DNA of 64,000 bases from Bombyx mori (Eukaryota; Arthropoda; Insecta; Lepidoptera; Bombycidae), in assembly GCF_030269925.1 (NCBI RefSeq), contig NC_085130.1, positions 1,624,501 through 1,688,500 on the forward strand. Direction: 5' to 3'. The position numbers were made by a program, and so were the translations under genes. Positions 18,969 through 30,302 of this stretch are shown here, piece by piece; within the stretch, counting starts at the first letter, position 1, and each line of letters begins with the position of its first letter. The notes below the pieces were generated by a model, which did no database searches, was not told where the DNA came from, and worked only from the letters and a program-made list of their open reading frames with translations.

Positions 18969-20296
18969 CGTTAGGATGTATGGTACCCCGATAGCCACGT
19001 AACACCAGATTTAGTTTATTTACCGGGTACATTTTGCGATCTGAACTAGATCGTTTGCAGACCCCCGGTATTGCAGTGCCGGGTTCGTCTACAACGTTTG
19101 GCATAAAACAATAAGAGAAAAGAATACCGTAACTAGGTCAGAAATCAAACAACGCCAGCCGGACAGCTCACAAATAGTGTGCACCATAGATCAATCGGCG
19201 TAACAATAAACCGCCGGCCGCTATATGCTCGGCAGGCGGAAGCGCTCGCATTACTCGGACCGGCGGTTGGCATCGTGCGTACGGACGGAACGTCGTGTCA
19301 GGAATCTCGTTACATAGTTCATGGCGTAGTACAAACCATAGATTGAAGCGAGCTTTCGAAAAGTATTTAGGAGCATCCATCGACATTAAAAAGCCAGAAG
19401 AACCAGTCGAATGTTATATTTTGAAATGAAGGAACGATTATGAATTTTACCATAAATATTTGGTATCGGTCAGGAGGTCACCGCTGAGGAGAAATCGCAG
19501 AATTTCTGCCAACATCAACTACGATAGTTGAACCGTTTGTAACCTTCGTTTATTACTTAAAAGTCGCGTTCTAACCTCGGATGAGACAAAGACCACAAAA
19601 ATGATGTATTAGCGGGAAAAGGATCAAAATTTTCATAAAATTTACCAACAAGTACTCTTAAAATCATAACCGAACCAACTGATGCCTCATCAATCTTATA
19701 CCTTGGACACGCTTAAAGCATCGCCTCTGGTTTGTGTCGCCGCAAAAATAGCCCACGCATTTAGTTCTGATTCGTTTCGGTACTCAGATGCGTCCACGTC
19801 GGTTACGTCGTAATTAAAATATGGCGCACATCATACAATATATTTATAGCAGACTGGCCGTTCTAATTCATAACGCAAGCATTCCTGAAAATCCATCCTC
19901 CCAAATTCTGTTCCATCCATTTTGAAATTCCTATAATTGTAATATTTTAATTAAAAACAATACCACGTTCGAATTACAAATAGGTACTCCCCAAACCATA
20001 GTTTGAAATTCGTCTTCCCTAACCCAGTTCCCTAACCCAGTTGACTTGATGTGGCAACAACAAGACATTTCAATTCCCAACGTAAATCCCGAGACGGAAG
20101 ATGTTCTGTGTCTGGTAAAGGAACCGCGGTCCGCCCCTATTCGAGTCTCCTGTGTATCGCGTCGCCGCATAGCGTTGCAGTTTAAATAGTTTGCGCCGTG
20201 ACAAAGTCCACGGTGCAAATCAAGGAATGTTGCGATTTAAATATATATTTCCAGTTTTTAAATATCCAGCGTTTTTCCCCCCCCTCCCCCCCGATT
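18969..20296. other. Unassigned
   Basis: The stretch at 19060-19390 is GC-richer than its surroundings but has no recognisable protein. A C-rich tract occupies 20276-20292, directly before a Helitron. Confidence 0.4.
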
Positions 20297-20667
20297 TCCC
20301 ACACTTATAGAGAATATAGAGAAGAAGTACACAATGCTAATTTTTTTTTTTAAAAATTATGCATAAAAGATACTTTAAATCAATAAAGAAAACATTACAC
20401 CCACTGCCATGTCTCTAACACACACACACATATGTATATATACTCTTTGTTTATTGTCAAACTTTAGTTAATGCTTAAAGTCTGTGCTCAAATTGAAAAT
20501 AGGTTAATATTGTTTATCTTTGATATTATTTGTCTATAGTGTAGGGTTAGCGAAATTTGTGATTATAGAAGTATAATAAATAGTCTTTGATAATATAACC
20601 ATAATAATGTTCAAACTTATAATTTCAATTAATTATAGTTGAATTTCGACTACTGCGGGACCACTAG
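20297..20667 (+). mobile_element. Non-autonomous Helitron, family C (hairpin-ended)
   Basis: Starts TCCCACACTTATAG and ends in CTAG at 20664-20667. A palindrome, tagttgaatttcgacta, lies about 10 bases before the end. It is about 370 bp of AT-rich sequence with a CA repeat. The second copy is at 56236-56595. Confidence 0.7.
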
Positions 20668-21034
20668 TAAACAATAAAACAACTAAAAGGCTTAAAATTA
20701 TAACAACTGGTGACCAATGTCATTATCAATACCAAGTGCGCAGCCGAATAGGTATTCCTCGTGAAGTTAACAAGAAAATCTTATGCTTCAAAAGTTCTAA
20801 CTTGCGCCACAATTCTTAGAAAAATCCACATTATCGCGCTTCAAGAAACAAAACGAATGAGAATTCGGACCGTTTCTGAGAATAGACTCTCTCCTTTCAC
20901 CTTTCAAGTCTACACAAGGACAAAGTTCAAAGAATAGAAATGGTCTCGAATAGAATAATTTTTAAAAGTAAGCAAATTGAAATGAGATTCTATTTTTTTT
21001 GAGCTTGAGACCGCACTGTTTTTATTTCTTACTA
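20668..21034. other. Unassigned
   Basis: No recognisable element between the Helitron and a jockey fragment. Confidence 0.35.
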
Positions 21035-21188
21035 TCCAGCTACGCCAAGACGAGAAGGTGAGCTCACAGGTTCAACCTGAAAGAATTTGCTAACAATAGC
21101 CTTAGCAAGGGCAGTGCTTCACAGAATCTACAATCGGATTGGAGTCGCGACCCATTGAAAAGATCCGGCGAGAAACACAGTGGGCGCC
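21035..21188 (-). mobile_element. 5'-truncated jockey copy, decayed
   Basis: The minus strand holds gtgagctcacag, agcaagggcagtgcttcaca and agatccggcgagaaac. The 3'-terminal hairpin is largely lost. Confidence 0.75.
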
Positions 21189-22434
21189 CGCAGTGGTATT
21201 ATGTGTGGCTAAGCTGGCATCACTTTTTTATTTGCCTAAAACACTTCATCATCCATTCTCCCTGACCACGAAGGGTATCCAATGATCATTATTAGACCTG
21301 GCCACTAGAGAATGTACCTCTACCAATTACACCGATGCTTTCTATTAGTTATCAGTTAAGATACATAGACGATGTTATGATCTACAAATAAGCATTGCCA
21401 ATAACTTCTCGGTGATTCGGAATAAGTCATCTAAAATGAACATCGTAAAACAAGATACACGAACAAACTAACGGTCTGTTATTAGCGGAGACAAAAAGAC
21501 TACGTCGGCTTCTAAGGATCCCGTTCCGATGAAGTCATCAATCACGTTTTAGCAGATCAGGATATTATAACGCTTGAAGGCAGAACTAATGCTTTAGTTC
21601 TAGTATTTTCTACGGTTAAAGTGATTTGTGAACGTGATTTTAAGTACTGCAGCTAAATGGTGTTCGTAAAATTTACAGATATGATTGGTTGTTGGTAGGT
21701 TCATGGAAATCTTCACAATATAAATTGGTTTCGTTAATATTATTTTATATCGAAACAAAAAAAAATCAGGTCGAAATTGTAAGTAAGCCCTTATTTTATA
21801 AGACTTAGTGAAAAAGAGGCCAACAGGCTATAGATTTTTTAATCGGTTTTCTAGTAAGCATTACTTCGTCGAAATACAGATATAGTTAAATATCAACAAA
21901 AATATTTAAGCATTATTCACACAAATTCTCGCAGTTACGTTATAAGATACGAACCGTATCTATGGATAAGTTTCATTTATAATCAGAGGCAAGTAAATCA
22001 GTAAAAAATACACGACCTCAATACCAAACAATCCTCAATGATTGTAATCCTCTTTCGGATCTCGATCAACAATTTCCATCTGAAAATCCCATTATAATCT
22101 CTAGACAGGCTTAATTCGTTCAGAATAATAAAAAGGTATTTCATCGAACAAATTGGCGAGTCACAATTTTGCGCTTCCAAAGAATTCGATTACACCGTAA
22201 TATCTATTTTAAATAACTTCATTATAACGAGACGTTGCGGAATCATTATTGAGATATCTCTCATTCAAATTTATTTAAATTAGATCCGACTACCAAAACA
22301 CCGAGCCCGATTGGATAGGTGACATTATTCTGCAGATTAATTCCACGAATCAGACACGCGGTCCAATAAGAAATATAATGGAACAAGTGTTCATTAATGA
22401 CGAACAGCTTTTGTTGCAAGATTTTGTTACACCG
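21189..22434. other. Unassigned
   Basis: AT-rich, with no family shared with the rest of the window that I could see. Confidence 0.4.
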
Positions 22435-22794
22435 GTAAGAGTAACGCCATCCATTGCCGAATAGCCGAACGAATATCGAAGGATCTAGTAGCGTCTAGAA
22501 CGCTCGAGAAGTACAACGCCATCTATTGTCGGATAGCGGAAACACACAATACTCGACTTTTGTGGAATATTCTCGATAATTCCAGGGATGCGGTATCGGC
22601 TATAAAAGCGTTGCAAATATGGCACGCAGTCAGTCAGTAATCGGAACTACTCGAAGCGAAAAAGCGAACGGATCACCTGAAGCGAAGCGGAAAAAGAGAT
22701 TTGAGAATTTTAAAGTGTTAGTGAAGTGTTTTAAGTGTTAACTTGTACTTCGGTAGATTTTTCTTATTTATCCCGAACCCCAGCGCGCGTAACA
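22435..22794 (+). mobile_element. Solo LTR, family S (copy 2)
   Basis: tgttacaccggtaagagtaa to cgcgcgtaaca, with the TATA box ctataaaagcg near 22600 and a cagtcagtcagtaatcgg block after it. The flanking 4 bases are attt and atat, so the TSD is imperfect. Confidence 0.75.
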
Positions 22795-23095
22795 ATATAG
22801 ACAACTTCTAAACTGATAAAAAAACATTCTAAATAAACACCCGGCATGAATTTGAGCTTTAATCAGCCGAGTTCGTTGACGTTCAAAGTTTCTATCCAAT
22901 TAAAAGGACAACGGAAGACTAATCCCCATCAGCTCATAAATCATTCAGGAGTCAAAAAAACATTTTTCATTTGACGGACTTTTTTTAATCAAGGCTTCTA
23001 CGATGTAACCTGCTGTTGGGACAAGTTGAAACATAAATGACTAAAGGTCGTATTTATTCATGAATCTGGTCAAAATTGAATTCAAAAGACACTTT
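22795..23095. other. Unassigned
   Basis: No feature recognised. Confidence 0.35.
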
Positions 23096-23337
23096 TTTTT
23101 ATTGCTTAGATTTGGTGGATGAGCTCAAGGCCCACCTGACGTTAAGCGGTTACCGGAGCCCATAGACACCTACAACATAAATGCCGCAACCTACCTTGAG
23201 ATAATAGAGATAAGGTCTCAGTTTTTACAGTCAACGGTTGCCCCACCCTTCAAACCGAAACGCATTACTGCTTCACGGCAGAATTAGGCATAGGTAGTAC
23301 CTACCCGCGCGGACTCACAAGATGGACTGCCACCAGT
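23096..23337 (-). mobile_element. Bm1-like SINE, body only
   Basis: T run and attgcttag at the left, ctgccaccagtaa at the right end. Diverged in the middle. Confidence 0.85.
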
Positions 23338-23631
23338 AAATGGTTTATCTATGAGCGATCACACCCAGTGGATGGGCGAAAACTTTCTTCAAACTATGAT
23401 TAGTATCATACTAGTAGCAGAAACTATTTATTTGCAATCCTACGGGAATGTTCTATTCGCAAATCAACAGTTTCGCTTTGGTATCTTCAACATTTTACGT
23501 AATTGCGACGCGGATGTGTCGAATATAGGTATTTCTGCATCAAATGTAAGCTAGTCTTCCAGCGATGACAATGGAAGACAAGCAAAATTAGATTCGTAAA
23601 TAATGACTTTTACACATAGATTTCGCTAACC

Positions 23632-23942
23632 CAGCGGTCGGGGAACCGGGGTAAATTACCCCAAATGGGGATAAGTAAATTTTGGGGTGTAAAAATGTAA
23701 ATTTTGTGAGTAAAAAGTATAGCAGTGAAACTTCTTTAGAATCGTTGCGATTTCAAACTCGATGAAACGAAATGAAATGAAACGAAAAAATTTTTTTTTT
23801 TTTTTCAAAATTTTCTTGGGATCTATAATATGAAGGATGCTGAAAAGAATCGATTTTGTATTTTTTTTGTTCTTCGCCTTGGGGTAATATCAACACACAA
23901 AAATATTTTGGGGTAATAATTAAAAAAGTTCCCCGACCGCTG
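23632..23942. mobile_element. hAT-type MITE with 8-bp TSD
   Basis: Terminal inverted repeats of 15 bp: cagcggtcggggaac at the left and its exact complement at the right end. The perfect 8-bp TSD cgctaacc lies at 23624-23631 and 23943-23950. It is 311 bp and has no transposase. CAG-led TIRs and 8-bp duplications are the signature of the hAT superfamily. Confidence 0.85.
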
Positions 23943-23950
23943 CGCTAACC

Positions 23951-24344
23951 ACTGTACTACCGAGTCCTCCTCCTCGAGTCGTGTTCCTCATGTCTGAGGG
24001 TCGTGACCACCATCACCCATGAGCTTCAATCTTAAGATCTTTTTCCACTTTCCCCTGTCCACCGCGTCATGCTACCGAGTCAGTCAAACATTAAAAAATA
24101 TTCTCAATTTTTTTTTTTGTTTCAAAATTCGATCAAGATCAGGAACGATACTGCATTCAAAAATCCGTTTCGTGTTATTATATCCTGGTCTAATGTTACA
24201 GAAGGGGTCGAGACGATATGTTTTCCGGGTGACTTGCGATCCGACATGAACGATGAAAAGCCTATTCTTAACGTGACTACGCAGTTCGATACATACGAAC
24301 GTTTAGCGATTTTTTAATATTATTTTCGCTGCTAATCTTTTTTT
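23951..24344. other. RTE-like tail scrap and unassigned sequence
   Basis: 23960-24008 (minus) carries the gtcacgaccctcagac end seen in the RTE-like family of 14820-15055. The remainder contains short open frames without recognisable domains. Confidence 0.4.
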
Positions 24345-24470
24345 CCTAATTTTTTTATTGCCTTTGTAGGCAGACGAGCATACGACCCACCTGATGGTAA
24401 GTGGTCACCGTCGCTCATGGACGTCAGCAATGCCAGGGGCAGAGCCAAGCCGCTGCCTACCATTAAAACC
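24345..24470 (-). mobile_element. CR1/L2-like LINE tail
   Basis: Minus strand ggtaggcagcggcttggctc to tacaaaggcaataaaaaa. It directly abuts a jockey fragment. Confidence 0.65.
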
Positions 24471-24475
24471 TACCT

Positions 24476-24850
24476 ACCCATGCTGATAGCCTTGAGAGGC
24501 TATACCAGCGTTACCCTAGCGTGTAGGTGAGCTCTCGGGGCTAAAACCGGAGGTATTGCTAATACTAGCAAGTATACTATAATGTTAGCAAGAGCAGTGC
24601 TTCGCAGCATCTACCACCGGATCGGAAACGCGACCCACTGAGAAGATCCTGCGAGAAACTCAGTGGGTTAATTTACTCGCCGACCTTTACCTTCGTCACA
24701 AGCGACGGATTTTCAGTAGATAATTTCCTTCTGTGTAGACTTTTTAAAATTTTCTAAATTCGATATTGTCTCGGCATTTTGACCTGCGTATCTCGAAAAC
24801 CGTTGAAAGTATAATTTTTCGAGTTCAATGTTTATTTATATATTATAATA
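24476..24850 (-). mobile_element. Jockey 3' piece fused to the composite block
   Basis: 24476-24675 is jockey 3' UTR on the minus strand, with the terminal hairpin (tagccttgagaggcta) intact. From about 24690 it continues into the same non-jockey block as 4230-4369, ending near taccaccagtaaaag. Confidence 0.65.
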
Positions 24851-25393
24851 CCACCAGTAAAAGAAAGATTAATGTGATTGTGAGAAAGACTACTTTTTAG
24901 TTGTTGTTTACTGTACGAATTTTCTTAAATATTAGAATTCTCAATAATATAATCCGTTTGTGAATAGCAAGAATAAGCTTACAGTATGAACACATGCGCA
25001 ACTTACAATTTTGTTATTTTGCAAGTCGCTTGAAAATTTCACCAGAGCTACTCCTCAGGGAAGAAATCCAACAAACTGTTTAATATTGAGTGCAACAACA
25101 ATGCTATTGTTTGCTATTTTTCTTTCTATCTTCAAAATCAAGCTAATAGAGCATAATATACTTTTTTGCGCACTACAAGTAGTAAATTGTAAACCTAATA
25201 ATAATATATATGGGCTGTGTTAACCATTTAACGTCATGTGCGCCGTGACACTTTCCTGGCAAAGTCCGTGCTCGTCTACATGTTCTTTTGAAACTGGGCA
25301 TCCCGCTTAGACCACCAGTAGTAGCCCTTCCCTCCTTGAAAAAACAAAAATACGCAAGTGACTTCATATTCCCATCTTTGCAATAAATATACG
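24851..25393. other. Unassigned
   Basis: AT-rich. The open frame near 25011 has no recognisable domain. Confidence 0.35.
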
Positions 25394-25400
25394 CGGCAAT

Positions 25401-25673
25401 CCCGGTCACCGTTCTCGTCGAACCCGTCGCTTGCGACGAAGGGCTCGACGAGTAAATTAACTCTCAGACACAGCCCACTGAGTTTCTCGCCGGATCTTCT
25501 CCGTGGGTCGCGTTTCCGATCCGGTGGTAGATTCTGCGAAGCACGGCTCTTGCTAGGGTTCGTGTTAGCAACCTCATCAGGTTTGAGCCCCGTGAGCTCA
25601 CCTAAAAAAGTTAGGGTTACGCTGATATAGCCTCTCAAGGCTCTCAGCTTAGGTAGGAAAAAAAAAAAAAAAA
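25401..25673 (+). mobile_element. 5'-truncated jockey copy with TSD
   Basis: From the ORF2 C-terminal end (ggtcaccgttctcgtcgaac) through the whole 3' UTR to a short A tail. TSD cggcaat at 25394-25400 and 25674-25680. It is close in sequence to the full-length element. Confidence 0.88.
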
Positions 25674-25680
25674 CGGCAAT

Positions 25681-25930
25681 GTCACGAACTCGGTTGAGGT
25701 AAGAGTACGCGTACTCTCTTGCTTTGTTACGATCTATTGCTTGTGCCTATTTTTAATATTGTAGTGCGACTTCCTACCGATTTATCTGTGCCTTCTGTTC
25801 TCCGTACTTTCTCCTTCTGCTAATTACTGTGTAAATAGGGAATAAACTGCCTATCCTATTACGGACTCGTAATTGTGCCGCCCGACACTGGTGACCCTAC
25901 AGTGGCAGCCTCCTGTAAGTTCTTACCGAA
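25681..25930 (+). mobile_element. Possible LTR 3' part and leader
   Basis: gggaataaac near 25838 (polyadenylation-like) is followed by cgacactggtgaccctac near 25884. That resembles the leader after a 5' LTR, as also seen after the TRIM LTR (actggtgaccccgac). The boundaries are not resolved. Confidence 0.35.
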
Positions 25931-26417
25931 AAACATACCGAAATATAGTAGGTACATCACACTATATGATAATTTCTGAGGATAACTCCATCTTTCGGTC
26001 CCCAAACTTGATATATTCCATGTAGCGTGAGTGCATTAAGATGTAATCAATCTTCATGTATTGTAGTTGAGCGCCGTCGCATAGTGTATACCATATTACG
26101 TACCTAATGCTCTGCACATCAGGCATCAAATCGATTGGTCGCCATGCATAATTCAGTATCCCAACATCGCCGTGAAACTTGGGACATAATTCGGTAAAAA
26201 AAAATCGAAGACACACGAAGAAACTGCCTATAATAATAATAATTGTATTATATCGTATGGGCGGGTCCCGTAGACATTATACTATGCATATCACCAATAC
26301 CTGTGACCTCGGCTGCCCAAACCTACAAGTCCGGACGCGAAATTTAATCCCAGTAGAAGGTACAAAGGTGGTATCTGCCCATGTCGGCATACATTTCGCC
26401 CAACCAGTAAAAACCCC
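25931..26417. other. Unassigned
   Basis: No family recognised. Confidence 0.35.
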
Positions 26418-26667
26418 CAATTTTTTTTTGTTGCTTAGATGTTTGGACGAGCTCACAGCCCACCTGGTGCTAAGTAGTTACTGGAGCCCATAGATATCTA
26501 CAGCGTAAATGCGCCACCCACCTTGAGATATAAGTTCTAAGATCTCAAGTATAGTTACAACAGCTGCCCCACCCTTCAAATCGAAACGCATTACTGCTTC
26601 ACGGCAGAAATAGGCAGGTCGGTGGTACCTACCCGTGCGGACTCACAAGAGGTCCTACCACCAGTTA
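26418..26667 (-). mobile_element. Bm1-like SINE, body only
   Basis: ttttttgttgcttagatg at the left, ctaccaccagtta at the right. Well conserved. Confidence 0.85.
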
Positions 26668-27009
26668 TTGCTTTCGCCAAGGCTGATAATAACGGCTCCA
26701 AACTTGAGACCCAATTGCAATTTTAAAGATTCAAGTCGACAATATCTAAGTCTCTAATGGCAGGATCAGTGCTTCAGATTAGCCCTCCTACAACACGGTG
26801 GATACGTTTCTACAAAGACCCGTGTTATGCGAAACCGCGTTATATGAAACTAGAAGCCAGTACAAAAATGGCATATACTTTTTTTTTCTGAATGAAACAC
26901 TCAACTATGCCTGCATATATTTTTTAGCTATTAAATATAAAAAATAAGCAGTAAAATTTCGGTCATTTATATGGTGTGTTCATAATGCATAATGTACTTT
27001 TCTAAATAA
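26668..27009. other. Unassigned
   Basis: Nothing recognised. Sequence becomes AT-rich toward the Helitron. Confidence 0.35.
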
Positions 27010-27261
27010 TCTATACTAATATATAAATCTACAGTGGTTTTTACGAATGTTCCGTTATAACTACTGAACCATGCATCCGATTGACTTGAAACTTGGTATC
27101 CATGTAGGAAATACATGTACTTAATGGATAGGCTAATATTTATATGAGTGTTGGACTCCCTACACCAGTTGCGGGGGCGTTAATGATGAGAATCTTTGTG
27201 GGGGTGAGAGAAATAATAATGTTAATTTTGAATGCCCAGCGAAGCGGACGGGTAAAGCTAT
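27010..27261 (+). mobile_element. Helitron-like element, 3' end mutated
   Basis: Begins TCTATACTAATATATAAATC and ends near gcggacgggtaaagctat, where family members have CTAG. About 250 bp. Confidence 0.6.
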
Positions 27262-27496
27262 TTTAAATAAAAATCTCATTATCGTGTTGTAGAAATACCG
27301 TGTTGTAATAGGAAGGTTTTGGGAATTTTTTCTTTTCGTGTCAAAGTGGAACTGTATTGTAAAATACCGTGTTATAGGATTACATGTACTATGTACCATT
27401 AATTACGTTAACCGCTGCACAAAGATTAAGTGTTTATTTCTATCGATCATCCTATTTTTCTACAAAGCCACACTAGCACCATCCACGACACATTAA

Positions 27497-27674
27497 TGTG
27501 GCGGGTAGCCATCATACAACGCAAGATAATTGACAGATGCCTGAATCTCGCTTACGACATTTTCAAGATAAGGCGCATATATACAAGTTCCGAACAACAG
27601 CATTCGGACCGTCGGTCTACCGAGCAATATCACCCGCTCGGTGGAAGATCTTCCCTTTGTCGTATATTCCTACA
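27497..27674 (+). repeat. TRIM 5' LTR
   Basis: 178 bp, TG...CA ends. Identical to the 3' LTR by eye. Confidence 0.85.
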
Positions 27675-28068
27675 ACTGGTGACCCCGACGGAACAATCGC
27701 AACCTTCTGATTCATCATCAGCGCATCAAGAACTTCGGCTACCACAATCCCCGCATTCTCGCAGATAAAAGCAAGTCATCGACAGTCGTCCCACAGCAAG
27801 CCAGCATCGCAGCCTCAACAGGACCATCGCAGCCGACTCACCGCGCTTCCTGGCCCTACGGCACGTACCTACACTGCCTCATCGCGCAGCATTCAAGCTC
27901 AGTCTCGACTCACCGCAGACTTCAAGCAGCACTGGCGACAATCACGCAGCATTCAAGCTCAGTTTCGACTCACCGCAAACTTCGAGCAGCACTGGCACTT
28001 GCAAGCTAATCTCAGCACGGACAACGATAACTAAATATGACACGACCTCCAGTCTCGGAGGGGAGTGA

Positions 28069-28246
28069 TGTGGCGGGTAGCCATCATACAACGCAAGATA
28101 ATTGACAGATGCCTGAATCTCGCTTACGACATTTTCAAGATAAGGCGCATATATACAAGTTCCGAACAACAGCATTCGGACCGTCGGTCTACCGAGCAAT
28201 ATCACCCGCTCGGTGGAAGATCTTCCCTTTGTCGTATATTCCTACA
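28069..28246 (+). repeat. TRIM 3' LTR
   Basis: Preceded by a polypurine tract and followed by the TSD ttaa. Confidence 0.85.
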
Positions 28247-28466
28247 TTAACTTAACAAGATAAGCATTTTACGTCATAAAAAAAAGAATCATAAAATACC
28301 GACGTGCTTTTCGTTTATCGTAAACGTTTTAATGTCCCAAACGATAAAGATCAAAATGGCTTGAGATTTGATCTGTATATTTTTACAAGATAGTGTCATA
28401 TTTTCATTGGTCTTCTTCTCATTTTAACGACGTTCGTATCTCGTTAGCGAAACTAAGATTGGTTTT

Positions 28467-28842
28467 TGAAGTGAAAACTTCATTAGAATCGTTGTGATTT
28501 CAAACCGGATGCAACGGAAAAAATGACAGGTAAGAGACACAAATACAAAAATGTGTAGGACGAAGCCAGCAAAGAATGAGACAGAAATATACATACTATT
28601 TAATACAGCGCCATCTGTGAGATGTTTTAATACTAACGTGTGTATGAAAGCTCTTGTAGTGAATTTTAATTTATGATTATACGTGAAATTAAAATATCAA
28701 TTCACAGAGGGCGCTACCTTACAATTATTTACTAATGACAAAATTTTACATATACTTAAGACGTTTAGGATAATTGTATTTTAATTTTGGAAGGTTTCAC
28801 TTCTACCACGTGTGAATTGCCCACATTTTGTTTTTTTGTTTA
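28467..28842 (+). repeat. Unclassified dispersed repeat R370 (copy 2)
   Basis: Reverse complement of 3114-3486 with few differences. From gaagtgaaaacttc to ccacattttgttt. Confidence 0.7.
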
Positions 28843-28929
28843 AAATAAATCTAGATATTGTTCGTGTTACCGATACGTTTACTGCGGTGGCTTTAGTAGT
28901 GCTGGTGATGATGGTGATTTTATTTGTAA

Positions 28930-29197
28930 CTAGCGGCCCGCCCTGGCTTCGCTTGGGAAGTAGCGCACGCGATGTAAAGAATTTTAGGTAATTTTTTACA
29001 CATTGGGTTACATTATTGGAGTTTCAGTAAGGATTCTTAATTTTTTTGAAAATATAATAATAATAGCCTATGTCACCCGGGGATAGCGTAGCTTTCCAAC
29101 AGTGAAGGATTTTTTTAAATCGGTTCAGTAGTTTCGGAGACTATTCAATACAAACAAACAAACAAATCTTTCCTCTTTATAATATTATTAGTATAGA
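28930..29197 (-). mobile_element. Helitron-like element
   Basis: Minus strand TCTATACTAATAATATTATAAAG start, and end in gccagggcgggccgctag. The ggtttgtttgtttg block and the tccgaaactactgaaccgat block match the copy at 49358-49573. Confidence 0.7.
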
Positions 29198-29321
29198 TAT
29201 GTAATAATTTGTACCGTTGTGTGTTAAAGCAATGGACCTCTGTTGCTTGAAAGATAGATACATAGATGAATGATTTAAAAAAGTTGAACGCAGATACTAA
29301 TGGAACGTACGAATGTAATTT

Positions 29322-29566
29322 TTCTTTTTTATTGCTTAGATTGGTGGACGAGCTCACAGCCCACCTGGTGCTAAGTAGTTACTGGAGCCCATAGACATCT
29401 ACAACGTAAATGCGCCACCATGAGATATAAGTTTTAAGATCAAAAGTATAGTTACAACGGCTGCCCCACCCTTCAAACCGAAACGCATTACTGGTTCACG
29501 GCAGACATAGGCGGGGTGGTGGTACTTTCCCGCGCGGACTCATACGAGGTCCTACCACCAGTAAGA
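29322..29566 (-). mobile_element. Bm1-like SINE, body only
   Basis: tttttattgcttagattg at the left, cctaccaccagtaag at the right. Confidence 0.85.
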
Positions 29567-29820
29567 CTGAAAATAGAAATGAACATAACCAACCCACAGT
29601 TGGACTCATGGTAATTATCAATCAAAATCCAAAAACCGCTCACCTAACAATTGTAGAACCGTATTAAAAGCTTTTGAACGGCCAACGGCTACGTAACTGA
29701 GCCAAAGCTAAAAAGCGGGCATGTAAAATAAAAGGGACAGCCATACCCGAAGTCAATCGTGAACTGCGACCGCGACCACAGAAAACAAACTACAGAACGT
29801 TCAACAAAAATAATTAAATT
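29567..29820. other. Unassigned
   Basis: Short non-coding interval between Bm1 and a Helitron. Confidence 0.35.
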
Positions 29821-30076
29821 CTCGCTAAAACTCGAGAACGGCTGGACCGATTTGACTAATTTTGGTCTTGAATTATTTGCGGAAGTCCAGAGAAGGTTTA
29901 AAAGGTAGATAAATATGAAAATCCTCGGAATTAAATCAAAATAACAATTTTGTTATCCCTTTGATGTGTCCCCCGTCGGACGGATTCCTATTGTTTGTTT
30001 TAAGTTTATTTTATACAAAAGTTGAGGTCTTTTATTTATCGATTGGAGGCACTACGAAGTCTGCCGGGTCAGCTAG
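29821..30076 (+). mobile_element. Helitron family A, 5'-truncated
   Basis: Starts inside the family at ctcgctaaaactcgag and ends at ccgggtcagctag. It lacks the TCTATATATA start. Confidence 0.7.
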
Positions 30077-30302
30077 TCGTCAAATAAGAACATAAAAATT
30101 ATTGCATTACCTAAAATTACCTGTGGTTTTACGCCCTACCACCGGTAAGATATACAAGACGTTATCTTGAAGGTTTAGTAACCGACAGAAATTTACGTAC
30201 TTTAACTTTTTATTGGCCTTCAAGTGTTTAGTTCAGACCATAGCCTCAAAAAAGGCGAAATTTTTTAATACTGAAATTTAACTGCTCGAAAGCAATGGTC
30301 TT

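Larger units (their letters stand above)
27497..28246 (+). mobile_element. TRIM-like miniature LTR retrotransposon
   Basis: Two LTRs of 178 bp (27497-27674 and 28069-28246), identical by eye, start TGTGGCGGG and end CCTACA. The 4-bp TSD ttaa lies at 27493-27496 and 28247-28250. One base after LTR1 comes ctggtgaccccgac, a primer-binding-site-like leader. A purine tract, ggaggggagtga, precedes LTR2. The ~394-bp interior codes for no gag or pol and contains an internal duplicated cgcagcattcaagctcagt unit. Identical LTRs imply recent insertion. Mobilisation must rely on an autonomous partner (inferred). Confidence 0.85.
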
